Below the pieces are notes generated by a model that saw only the letters and a program-made list of their open reading frames with translations, was not told the DNA's origin and did not search any database. Shown one piece after another: positions 1 through 6,898 of a stretch of 8,672 nucleotides of DNA. Position 1 is the first letter of the stretch. The number at the start of each line of letters is the position of its first letter. The position numbers and the translations under genes were made by a program. Source of the DNA: Syntrophomonas_B sp035447945 (GTDB lineage: Bacteria; Bacillota; Syntrophomonadia; Syntrophomonadales; Syntrophomonadaceae); assembly GCA_035447945.1 (NCBI GenBank), contig DAOTHZ010000076.1, positions 1 to 8,672 on the forward strand, read 5' to 3'.

Positions 1-1067
1 CTGATAACATCGCGCAGAAAAATATCCAGTTCTTTATTCTTTTCGGGGCTGCTGGTACAGATTTCAGAGCGATTGGCCACAGCGTATTCAATCTCATCAA
101 TGGAGTTTTTTTGATTGATGCATCCCGCCCCCATGTTGCAGCCTTTTTCACAGCTCAGCACATCAATTAGCAATGGCAAATGTGGCTTCCCTTTCTTAAT
201 CGCTTTCTCCAGATTGGGTAAATATTGTTCAAAGACAATGGGCCCTTCTATTTTGGTAATCCTGCTGGCAGGCGTTTCCGGATAATGGAAAAGATACGAG
301 TCTTTCAGCCCGCCAGGAGAGGAAAATTTGGTCGCAATCCCCGCCTGAATGGGATTGTCATATTGGCCATCCGGCAATGCCGTAAGATTGATTTTCTTCT
401 TTTGAAAAATTTCGTTTAGGGATTGAAACGTCACATTGTATTTCACCAGATGGTTTTCTTTGATTTCTCTGCGTTTGGCCAGACATGGCGATATAAAAGC
501 CAGTTCTGCCTCGGGGTGCAGTGACCTGACATATACCGCCAGACAATGCAGAGGGCTTCCAACCGGCGCCAGATATTCAATCAAATCGGGATGTTCGAGT
601 TCGATATACCTGACTACGGCCGGACAGGGATTGGCAATCATTGGCAGTTTGGCTGTGCCGGACTGAATCGCCTCATGACATGCAGCAACCGAGATTTCTG
701 CGCCCAGAGAAACGTCATAAACCCCTTTGGCCCCAAGTTTTCTCAGCCCGGCAATAAGTTTCTTTAAATCAAAGTTACTCTGTGCAGATGGTGCAACCAG
801 GCAATAAATGTCTTTTTTACCGATGTCTTTGCTGAACTGTTGCGCGTCATCAATAATATAGCGGGCGCTTTTCTCACTGTTACCTCCATGGCTTTTAACG
901 CAGGCCTCTACGCAGCGGCCACAGCCAATGCAAAGATTATTATTAAATTTAACCACATCACCACTGCCATCACTGCAGATCTTCACCGGACAAACAGCGA
1001 TGCATTGATGGCAATTGGTACAGTTTTCTTCCCTGATACCGATTACTTCAACGATTTTCTCTGCCAT
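1..1067 (-). CDS. [FeFe]-hydrogenase-domain protein, sensory type (partial, runs off left edge)
   Basis: An open frame of 355 codons from ATG at 1067 continues past the window edge without a stop. Two ferredoxin-type 4Fe-4S motifs come first (C16/C19/C22/C26 and C46/C49/C52/C56), followed by a hydrogenase large-subunit C-terminal domain. Its three H-cluster loops are recognisable: L1 NPCPA at 146-150, L2 SPCLAK at 193-198, and L3 CEKGC at 306-310 with C316 nearby. The four expected cluster cysteines (148, 195, 306, 310) are present. In L1 the residue before C148 is proline, where catalytic enzymes have the proton-transfer cysteine (TSCCP). That loss is known from sensory or slow [FeFe] hydrogenases (groups C/D), which usually carry a PAS or other signalling domain further on; that part lies outside the window. 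The start is supported by AAAGGTGG about 9 nt upstream. Family certain; the sensory role is inferred. Confidence 0.9.
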   Translation of the reverse strand, partial: MAEKIVEVIGIREENCTNCHQCIAVCPVKICSDGSGDVVKFNNNLCIGCGRCVEACVKSHGGNSEKSARYIIDDAQQFSKDIGKKDIYCLVAPSAQSNFDLKKLIAGLRKLGAKGVYDVSLGAEISVAACHEAIQSGTAKLPMIANPCPAVVRYIELEHPDLIEYLAPVGSPLHCLAVYVRSLHPEAELAFISPCLAKRREIKENHLVKYNVTFQSLNEIFQKKKINLTALPDGQYDNPIQAGIATKFSSPGGLKDSYLFHYPETPASRITKIEGPIVFEQYLPNLEKAIKKGKPHLPLLIDVLSCEKGCNMGAGCINQKNSIDEIEYAVANRSEICTSSPEKNKELDIFLRDVI

Positions 1068-1089
1068 TAGCATATTCCACCTTTATTAT

Positions 1090-1103
1090 AAGTTTCGAAA
1101 CTT
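1090..1103. promoter_or_regulatory. 14-bp perfect palindrome, candidate operator of the hydrogenase-like gene
   Basis: AAGTTTCGAAACTT reads the same on both strands. It ends 22 bases before the ATG at 1067 and directly abuts a TATAAT-like string (minus strand, 1085-1090) and the ribosome binding site. Its position suits a repressor site or a 5'-leader hairpin. No regulator family is identified, and a chance palindrome in AT-rich DNA cannot be excluded. Confidence 0.45.
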
Positions 1104-1341
1104 CTGCTGTGATCGGTTGTGTATCGTTACATTTATGGATATTATTAATACAAATCAGTATGATAACATGAAGCCTTAAAATGCTTTAAACTTCAAATTC
1201 CATTAACAGTATTGATCTTATTTTAAATTCGACATAATTCCTTATGACTGTAACAAAAGTGTACCATCTATTTAGCTTTTTCTCAACCAAGATACACAAA
1301 AAATACAATCCTCCAATCCAACAGCAGAGATGCTTGAAAAG

Positions 1342-1350
1342 TGATATAAT
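1342..1350 (+). promoter_or_regulatory. Extended -10 promoter for the DEAD-box helicase gene
   Basis: TGATATAAT is a full TGn-TATAAT extended -10 element, the sigma-A type that can work with a poor -35; the hexamer 17 bases upstream (CAGCAG) is indeed poor. Transcription would begin near 1357, giving a leader of about 37 bases. An inverted repeat CTTGAA (1333-1338) and TTCAAG (1352-1357) brackets the -10 box and could be an operator. Confidence 0.6.
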
Positions 1351-1393
1351 ATTCAAGGATTACCTATCAAGAAAAGCATGAAAGAAGACAGAC

Positions 1394-2956
1394 ATGAGCA
1401 GTTTTAGTGAGCTAAATATTTCATCGCCCATATTACGGGCTCTCCAGGAAATGGGGTTTGAGTCTCCGACGGCTGTCCAATGTGAGGCAATTCCTCATAT
1501 ATTAAATCAGGAAGATTTAATCGTCATCTCCAAGACCGGAAGCGGCAAAACCGCTGTTTTTGGTGTTTCGATGCTGCAGTTGATCAACCCGCAGGAAGCC
1601 GGTCCCCAGGGATTAATTCTCACGCCCACCCGGGAACTGGCCGTACAGGTGGACAGTGATCTCAAGCATATCGGCAAGCATCTGCCCCATAAAACCACGG
1701 CGGTATATGGACAACATAACATCAATACGGAGATTGACAGTTTGAAAAAAGGCGTGGCCATCGTTGCCGGAACGCCAGGCCGGGTGTATGACCATATCCA
1801 ACACGGCACCTTAAAGACCAATCATATCCGCTTTCTCGTTCTTGACGAAGCGGACCGAATGCTGGATATGGGATTTATTGATCAGGTCAGGCGCATCATC
1901 CGTACCCTGCCCCGCAATCGGACGACCCTTCTTTTCTCCGCCACCATCCCGCCGGAAGTGCAGAAGCTGTGTCGGGAGAATATGAAAAACCCGGCGCTGA
2001 TTGAAATCGAGTCGGATACTATGACCGTCGATACCACCGAGCAGTTTTATTATCGTGTCAATGACAATGAAAAACGCACCCAGCTGAATCGTTTGCTGCA
2101 ACATGAACGGCCCGACAGCTGTATCATTTTCTGTAATATGCGCAGTACCGTCGACCGGGTGCAGAGCTTTCTGACCCAAAAAGGGATCGCCTCCCGCGGA
2201 TTACATGGAGATATCCCGCAAATCAAGCGATTAAAGACCTTGCAGCAATTTAAAGAAGGCGTATTCCATATACTGGTGGCTACGGATGTGGCGGCCCGGG
2301 GCATTCATATCGATGAGCTGGCCCTGGTGATAAATTATGATATTCCCCTCGAAAAAGATGGCTATGTCCATCGGATCGGTCGTACCGGCAGAGCGGGCAA
2401 GGTCGGTCGCGCCATCTCCCTGGTTACCAGCGATGACATCATGTCTCTTTACGAAATTGAGGAACATATCGGCACGATAATTGAAGAACTGCCCTTGCCG
2501 ACAGATGCTGCGCTCAATGAGCAGCAAACACTGATTGCCGAATGGAAAAAGGCCAATGAACATAAGCTCCAACCTGTGCGGGCAACTGGCAGCACTGACA
2601 AGAGCAGACCTAAAACCAAGGAAGCCCAGGGTACTGCCAGAGACAGCAAACCCAGATCCCCCAAACCAACCGGGAATCAGCCTAATAAGACGGATGCACA
2701 ACGACAGCCCAAGGCACCTGATAAAGATGGTAAACCAGGACGGCGGACAGCTTCATCCGGTCGACAGGACCTACAGAAGTCTTCTGTCCCACCAGCGAGC
2801 ATAGTGGAGCAACCCAAGCCGCAGCCATCTGCGCCAATCTCCCATGACCAGCGTCCTGCCCCCGCACCGGTCCATGTGGAAACTGTGGCGGAAAAACCAG
2901 CTGAAAGCAAGAAATCTTGGCTGGAGCGGATAAAAGAACGCTTTAAACGAAGTTAA
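1394..2956 (+). CDS. DEAD-box ATP-dependent RNA helicase
   Basis: A 520-residue protein with the full superfamily 2 helicase motif set: Q motif (Q29), Walker A SKTGSGKT (46-53), PTREL (78-82), TPGR (127-130), DEAD (151-154), SAT (182-184), IIFCN (244-248), ATDVAARG (296-303) and HRIGRTGR (326-333). All catalytic residues are present, so it should unwind or remodel RNA using ATP, probably in ribosome assembly or mRNA turnover as for CshA/DeaD-type enzymes. Motif I has Ser instead of the usual Ala, and the usual VYGG is VYGQ at 104-107. From about residue 395 to the end the protein is low-complexity, rich in K, P, Q, S and T, and ends in a basic segment (WLERIKERFKRS): probably a disordered RNA-binding tail. 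Only a weak AAGAAG precedes the ATG. It stands alone, with no gene co-oriented behind it and no clear terminator. Confidence 0.95.
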   Translation: MSSFSELNISSPILRALQEMGFESPTAVQCEAIPHILNQEDLIVISKTGSGKTAVFGVSMLQLINPQEAGPQGLILTPTRELAVQVDSDLKHIGKHLPHKTTAVYGQHNINTEIDSLKKGVAIVAGTPGRVYDHIQHGTLKTNHIRFLVLDEADRMLDMGFIDQVRRIIRTLPRNRTTLLFSATIPPEVQKLCRENMKNPALIEIESDTMTVDTTEQFYYRVNDNEKRTQLNRLLQHERPDSCIIFCNMRSTVDRVQSFLTQKGIASRGLHGDIPQIKRLKTLQQFKEGVFHILVATDVAARGIHIDELALVINYDIPLEKDGYVHRIGRTGRAGKVGRAISLVTSDDIMSLYEIEEHIGTIIEELPLPTDAALNEQQTLIAEWKKANEHKLQPVRATGSTDKSRPKTKEAQGTARDSKPRSPKPTGNQPNKTDAQRQPKAPDKDGKPGRRTASSGRQDLQKSSVPPASIVEQPKPQPSAPISHDQRPAPAPVHVETVAEKPAESKKSWLERIKERFKRS

Positions 2957-3117
2957 AAACGAAAAAGATAATTAGAAAGATATAAAAAACCAAGCATAAG
3001 TAGTTAAGCGCAATGCAAGCAGGAGACCGGTGATTGGAGTGTACAGGAGGTACGCCGCTCAACCATGCTTCCCTTATTGACGCAACGATCATCCAATATT
3101 ACCAGTCTGAGCGGTAT
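2957..3117. other. Intergenic stretch with a stranded Shine-Dalgarno site
   Basis: No recognisable gene and no clear hairpin-plus-T-run terminator for the helicase. A very good ribosome binding sequence, AGGAGGT, lies at 3045-3051 on the plus strand. The next ATG (3065) is 13 bases away, and its 99-codon frame is antisense to the hydratase remnant and resembles nothing known. The site may be left over from a gene whose body was deleted, possibly the plus-strand MBL gene that survives only as its 3' end. Confidence 0.5.
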
Positions 3118-3360
3118 TCATTTTCCTTTGAATATCGCTTCTTTGCCTTCCAGAAAAGCATTGATTCCGATTTGGGGATCTGACGAAGAGAACAGGATTG
3201 CCCAGGCAATTTGTTCACTTTTCAAACCGGAACGCAGATCCATATTGACGGCATTATTGATGCATTGCTTGGCTTCGCGCAATGCCAAAGGCGATTTTTT
3301 AGCGATTCGTTTGGCAATCTTGGTTGCCCGGTTCATCACGTCATTGTCATCCAAGCGCGG
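3118..3360 (-). pseudogene. Enoyl-CoA hydratase/crotonase C-terminal remnant
   Basis: About 78 codons match the C-terminal third of the crotonase family. The recognisable pieces are a KIAKRIAKKSPLAL helix, the AKQCIN helix, the LRSGLKSEQIAWAILFSS segment, and the closing GINAFLEGK...FKGK before a natural TGA. Intact members have about 260 residues and carry the oxyanion-hole residues and catalytic glutamates in the missing N-terminal part, so this piece cannot be an active hydratase. The frame is closed by a TAA 12 bases above the TTG codon at 3354, and no start with a ribosome binding site is seen. The retained C-terminus without the rest points to a deletion or rearrangement with its edge near 3355. 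In anaerobes this family serves butyrate or fatty-acid beta-oxidation pathways. Confidence 0.8.
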
Positions 3361-3569
3361 ATGATGTTAACCAGGCATGGGGTTCTGATCTGCAGCAAGG
3401 GAGGAAGTCACTGAAGTTATTGCTCGATCTGGAAGCAGATGTATTATGCGAGGGACATTGGGGGATCTATTCCCCGGCCTCGGAAGTGCGCCGCTATATC
3501 CAGTCTTATCTTAATCAATATCAGGATGCAAGAATTCCTGTAAATACAAATAAACATAAACGTCAATAA
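3357..3569 (+). pseudogene. Metallo-beta-lactamase-fold hydrolase C-terminal remnant
   Basis: The plus frame from about 3357 reads DDVNQAW, then a helix, then LDLEADVLCEGHWGIY, then SEVRRYIQSYLNQY, and stops at 3567-3569. This is the usual end of an MBL-fold metallohydrolase: the 'ADVLCEGH' strand-loop with the last metal-binding histidine, followed by the final helix. The HxHxDH motif and all of the N-terminal two thirds are missing, so it is a fragment. Its left edge meets the oppositely oriented hydratase fragment within a few bases. Its right end overlaps the last codons of the complete MBL gene on the other strand. It is a different protein from that complete neighbour, whose final histidine region reads ILALSHALPI. 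Identification rests on motif recognition only. Confidence 0.65.
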
Positions 3570-4602
3570 ATGAAACGGAACGGGGATAATTAATTTTCAG
3601 CACTCTTTTCATCAGTTCCGATTCATGTCGATAGATTTTGGCGATGATCTCTGCAAAATCATTTTTATCTGCACAAGAATCTACGATTTCGGCAACAGTT
3701 GCAAATATTTCATCCTGTTGGGCTATAATCGTGCGGATATAAGAGACTGCCTGATCGCTGCCGACAATCGGCAGCGCATGACTGAGCGCCAGAATATCGA
3801 TTGCTCCTGCTTCGGCCAGCTGCAGCATTTTGTTCAACCCGTCATGGGTATCCCTTATGCTTCCGTCCAGGATGTCATTGGGATTTAAAAAATTGATCAA
3901 ATCCCCGGCAAACATGATTCTTCGCCCGGGAATATAAAAAGCAAGATGGTCATTCTGATGACCGGGCGTCTCCAGAGCAAAGATCCCGTTGCCCAAATCC
4001 CATCCCGAAAAGTGGATTCCATCAAATATTAAATCGCGTTGATCTGCATAGGAAAGATACTGAACATTGGCATGGGGTGAATGGATATGGCCGATGTTGA
4101 TCCGCAGCAAAGCGAGTGAAACAAGCTTCATAAGTTGGGAAAAGAATGACGGGAAATGCTTTTGGATAAACAACAATTTTTTTCTCATCGAAGGACGCAG
4201 CATACCGGTACGGCCAAAGAACCCCTCAACTCCGAAAGCGTTGATCATCGCCGGTGTAATTTCCGTGTAATTGCGCTGCAGGTTATCAATCTTGTGCTCC
4301 ACCAGCGGATGAAAGATGATCCGTGATCTTTGGTTCACAGCCGCTCCGCTGTTGGCGCTGTGATCAAGATGGGAATGGGTTGCCAGCAAATCGCAATTGC
4401 GACCTTGGAGATGATCCCTGATTCGCCTGAGACGCTTCTTGCCGCAGGCTGCATCGATCATATAATACTGATCGCCCATGTCCAGAAAATAAGTATTGGC
4501 AATCGCCGCTCCCCTGCCCTCGGCACGAATATCAGTGATAAACGAAACCCCACAGTCACCCAGTTTTTTTGATAGCTCCGGGAATCTTTGTTTTGTCAAC
4601 AT
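3511..4602 (-). CDS. MBL-fold metallo-hydrolase
   Basis: A 363-residue protein with the metallo-beta-lactamase-fold metal sites: THSHLDH at 75-81 (H76, H78, D80, H81), H215 in TPGHQNDH, D234 in FAGDL, and H275 in LSHALP. These support a two-metal (usually zinc or iron) hydrolase in the cytoplasm; no signal peptide is seen. Between the first and second metal sites there is an insertion (about 100-200) with a basic, hydrophobic stretch that could form a lid or substrate pocket. The substrate cannot be deduced. The ATG at 4602 has AGGGGA about 10 nt upstream. It is the last gene of the minus-strand run, 93 bases after yccF. Its final 20 codons lie over the end of the plus-strand MBL remnant, so its extreme C-terminus may have been replaced by the rearrangement there. 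Confidence 0.88.
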   Translation of the reverse strand: MLTKQRFPELSKKLGDCGVSFITDIRAEGRGAAIANTYFLDMGDQYYMIDAACGKKRLRRIRDHLQGRNCDLLATHSHLDHSANSGAAVNQRSRIIFHPLVEHKIDNLQRNYTEITPAMINAFGVEGFFGRTGMLRPSMRKKLLFIQKHFPSFFSQLMKLVSLALLRINIGHIHSPHANVQYLSYADQRDLIFDGIHFSGWDLGNGIFALETPGHQNDHLAFYIPGRRIMFAGDLINFLNPNDILDGSIRDTHDGLNKMLQLAEAGAIDILALSHALPIVGSDQAVSYIRTIIAQQDEIFATVAEIVDSCADKNDFAEIIAKIYRHESELMKRVLKINYPRSVSFIDVYVYLYLQEFLHPDID

Positions 4603-4695
4603 ATGATTATCAATCCCCTAAATCCGCCAGACTGTTGTTTTCACGATCCCGGCCTGAGTGTTATTCCCCATGACCATCAATCTATCCGTCCAGCC

Positions 4696-5058
4696 TTATT
4701 TAATCACCGCACCAAAAGGAATAAGTCCCAACTGGGCGAATTTAAAATGCTGCAGACCGAAGGGAATTCCTATAATCGTCACACAAAAGAGCAGTCCAAT
4801 GACCAGATGGGTCAAAGCAAATTCCCAGCCAAATACGATCAGCCAGATGATGTTCATAATCAATCCTCCGGCGCCAAAGTGACCCAGTTCGATCTCTTTG
4901 CCGAACGGCCACAAGACAAAGCCGGCGATTTTAAAACATTGGATTCCAAAGGGTATGCCGAGGATGGTAATACATAAAATGACACCCGCCAGAAACCATA
5001 GGATGGCCACGATGATTCCTCCCAGTAAGAGCCAGATGACATTGCCGATAAAATTCAT
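4696..5058 (-). CDS. yccF: YccF family inner-membrane protein (DUF307)
   Basis: A 120-residue, very hydrophobic protein with the clear YccF signature. It is an internal duplication: the pattern N-x-IW...G...C-x-TI-x-GIPFG-x-Q-x-FK-x-A...PFG occurs at about residues 6-53 and again at 69-116, offset by 63 residues. GIPFG sits at 34-38 and 97-101. Each half supplies hydrophobic membrane segments, with a short polar link (KEIELGHFGAGG) between. The molecular function of the family is not established; it is a conserved cytoplasmic-membrane protein. The ATG at 5058 follows GGGGGAAG. It starts 34 bases after the MFS gene stop, so the two are probably cotranscribed. Confidence 0.9.
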   Translation of the reverse strand: MNFIGNVIWLLLGGIIVAILWFLAGVILCITILGIPFGIQCFKIAGFVLWPFGKEIELGHFGAGGLIMNIIWLIVFGWEFALTHLVIGLLFCVTIIGIPFGLQHFKFAQLGLIPFGAVIK

Positions 5059-5092
5059 GCTTCTTCCCCCATTCCCCTTATTACATTAATAC

Positions 5093-6496
5093 TTATAATG
5101 CCTGTTTTTCGTTGGACTCGTGAACCTTGCCGCGCGCCAGGGAGGCAGCGACACCGAACAAACACAAAACCGTAAAAATGCCAAAGGCAACGCGCAGCAT
5201 GATCAGGAGATCTGCCGGCGGTGCGTCAGTTAGCGCGACCCTGCCAATATAGACGGCTACCAGCAAGGTTACAATGGACATGCTGGCGGCTTGCCCGACC
5301 AGACGCATGGTCCCCAGGATGGATGATGCAATCCCGTAAAGCTTTATATTCACTGAACTCATGACCGCATTGCTGTTGGGAGAAGAAAACAGGGCAAAGC
5401 CAAAACCGGCCAGGATTAAAACACCGATTAACAGGACCGGAGAAGTATCGAGCCGGAGAAAAGAAAAGAGAAACAAACTTAGCGCCGAGCAGGCCATGCC
5501 CACAGAAGCGACTTTGCGTGGTTCAATCCGATCCGACAGCCGGCCTGCCAGAGGCGAGAGCAGCGCCATGACCAACGGTTGGGCCAGCAGGATTAAACCC
5601 GCTGTTTGAGACGAGTAACCCTGCACCACCTGCAGATAAAGCGACAGCAGAAAGGTCACCGCAAAGGTAGCGCTGTAATTGATTAAAGCCGCCAGATTGG
5701 ACATGGTAAAGGTTACATTGTTTCGAAACAGCTGGATTTTCAGAATCGGTTCCTTGCTTGTCAATTCCCATTTCACAAATACCGCCAGCAGAATCAGTCC
5801 CGCTGCCGCCAGATAAATAGCCCAAGACGAGCTTTCCACCGATGACAGGCCATACAACAAGGCCAGCAGTCCAATAATATAGAGCAATGCTCCGGGTATA
5901 TCAAAACGCTCTCCCGGCGCCCCTATCCATTCCCCTTTCAGTCTGGCATAAGCGCCATACACGGCCGCCAATCCCATCAGCCCGGATACATAAAATATGC
6001 TTTCCCAGCCCAGATGCTGGTTCATCATGCCGCCCACCACCGGGCCTGCGGATAATCCCAGATAGGTCACGGATACACTGTAGCCCAAAGCCTTGCCTCT
6101 CTTTTGGGGAGGGTAAACAGCGCTTAAAATGGCCATACCGGTACCAAAAATCATAGCCGCGCTGAGGCCCTGCAAGGCGCGCAACGCTATGACCATCTGT
6201 ACGGAGTTGGCCAGCGGCACCAGCAAGGTAAACAAGGAATAAAAAATCGCCCCGATCAGATAAACTCTGCGCCGTCCTTTAATATCGGCCAGGCGGCCAA
6301 AAGGCAGGAGAAAAATAGCGGAAGCCAGGATATAGGCCGTGATAATCCAGCTGGTGACGACCGCGTTGCTGCCCAAATCATTGCCCATGGCAGGCAGGGC
6401 CAGATTGATCGAACTGCCCATAAAGGTGGTCATAAACGAAGTCGTCATTACTGTCAATAAAGCTGTTTTTTCTTGCGAGCTGTCTGTATTCGTCAA
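5093..6496 (-). CDS. MFS transporter, DHA2-like (14-TM drug:H+ antiporter type)
   Basis: A polytopic permease of 467 residues from the proposed TTG start at 6496. It carries MFS motif A (GRLADIKGRRR, 67-77), the first-helix motif NLALPAM (31-37), the RALQG segment after helix 3 (106-110), and antiporter motif C (GLSAGPVVGG, 147-156). Length and hydrophobic pattern fit the 14-helix DHA2 group (EmrB/QacA type), so export of a hydrophobic or cationic compound by proton antiport is likely; the substrate is unknown. The open frame extends upstream to an ATG at 6592, but that stretch lies inside hypA and has no sequence like an MFS N-terminus. TTG at 6496 lies 23 bases after the hypA stop, behind AGGA and GGGGCG, so it is preferred. 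A start at the ATG at 6448 is possible but has no visible ribosome binding site. Confidence 0.9.
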   Translation of the reverse strand: MTNTDSSQEKTALLTVMTTSFMTTFMGSSINLALPAMGNDLGSNAVVTSWIITAYILASAIFLLPFGRLADIKGRRRVYLIGAIFYSLFTLLVPLANSVQMVIALRALQGLSAAMIFGTGMAILSAVYPPQKRGKALGYSVSVTYLGLSAGPVVGGMMNQHLGWESIFYVSGLMGLAAVYGAYARLKGEWIGAPGERFDIPGALLYIIGLLALLYGLSSVESSSWAIYLAAAGLILLAVFVKWELTSKEPILKIQLFRNNVTFTMSNLAALINYSATFAVTFLLSLYLQVVQGYSSQTAGLILLAQPLVMALLSPLAGRLSDRIEPRKVASVGMACSALSLFLFSFLRLDTSPVLLIGVLILAGFGFALFSSPNSNAVMSSVNIKLYGIASSILGTMRLVGQAASMSIVTLLVAVYIGRVALTDAPPADLLIMLRVAFGIFTVLCLFGVAASLARGKVHESNEKQAL

Positions 6497-6519
6497 ATTC
6501 GCCCCATTTCCTGATAAAA

Positions 6520-6873
6520 CTAAATTACTTCCATTTCCTTGATATGGTATTCCCGCCCGGAAAGCAAGGTAAAGCCTTTGTCCCGCCCGCACTGCGGACA
6601 GAGGATGGCCTGGTTAACATGCGGAAAGATCTCAAATTCATGGCCACAGGCCGGACAAGCAAACACTACCGGAATGCGGTTGATCTTCAACACCGCAGCT
6701 TCTGCCACCGTTCCCTGACTGAGCTGGTCAAAATAACGCTGCATCCATTCATCTTCCAAATCACTCATCGCACCAACCTGCAGGGTAATAGAAACCACCC
6801 GCTGCACTTGATGATTGGCCGCATGCCGAAGGACGATATTTAGTATACTGTCAATGACCGGCAGTTCGTGCAT
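6520..6873 (-). CDS. hypA: Hydrogenase nickel incorporation protein HypA
   Basis: A 117-residue HypA. The start at 6873 gives the invariant N-terminus MHELPV, whose Met1/His2 bind nickel, and has AGGGGGG 7 nt upstream; the frame could extend to an ATG at 6921, but that would bury the nickel site. The zinc site is complete: C73-x2-C76 and C92-x2-C95 (CPAC/CPQC). The conserved E40 follows the VGAMSDLE segment. HypA delivers nickel, with HypB, to the NiFe-hydrogenase large subunit, and in some bacteria to urease. No HypB, HypC-F or NiFe hydrogenase gene is within this window. Instead it sits 25 bases behind a ferredoxin-like gene and 23 bases before an MFS transporter gene, clearly in one operon with them. 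Confidence 0.95.
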   Translation of the reverse strand: MHELPVIDSILNIVLRHAANHQVQRVVSITLQVGAMSDLEDEWMQRYFDQLSQGTVAEAAVLKINRIPVVFACPACGHEFEIFPHVNQAILCPQCGRDKGFTLLSGREYHIKEMEVI

Positions 6874-6898
6874 GGCCTTGCCCCCCTTGGCAGAACTT

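Larger units (their letters stand above)
1068..1393. other. AT-rich divergent intergenic region
   Basis: This 326-base stretch separates the hydrogenase-like gene (minus) from the helicase gene (plus). I see no coding frame in it. It holds a 14-bp palindrome next to the hydrogenase start, an imperfect AT-rich hairpin at 1169-1195 (TGAAG/CTTCA outer arms, TTAAA/TTTAA inner arms, 4-nt loop), and an extended -10 promoter for the helicase. The hairpin has no adjacent T run on either strand, so it does not read as a terminator. Confidence 0.7.

Noticed and set aside
840..1070. 76-codon plus-strand frame
   Set aside because: It lies opposite the two 4Fe-4S motifs of the hydrogenase-like protein.
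1085..1090. TATAAT (minus strand) as the hydrogenase-gene -10 box
   Set aside because: Transcription would begin inside the ribosome binding site and there is no -35 hexamer at the right distance.
2231..2701. 156-codon minus-strand frame
   Set aside because: Antisense to helicase motifs V and VI and the tail; no ribosome binding site or family likeness.
3065..3364. 99-codon plus-strand frame behind a good Shine-Dalgarno site
   Set aside because: It is antisense to the recognisable crotonase remnant, has 13-base spacing from the site, and its protein resembles nothing known.
3461..3475. Hairpin GGGGA, 5-base loop, TCCCC as a terminator of the MBL gene
   Set aside because: Only five pairs, no T run on either strand, and it lies inside the MBL remnant coding sequence (the GHWGIYSP region).
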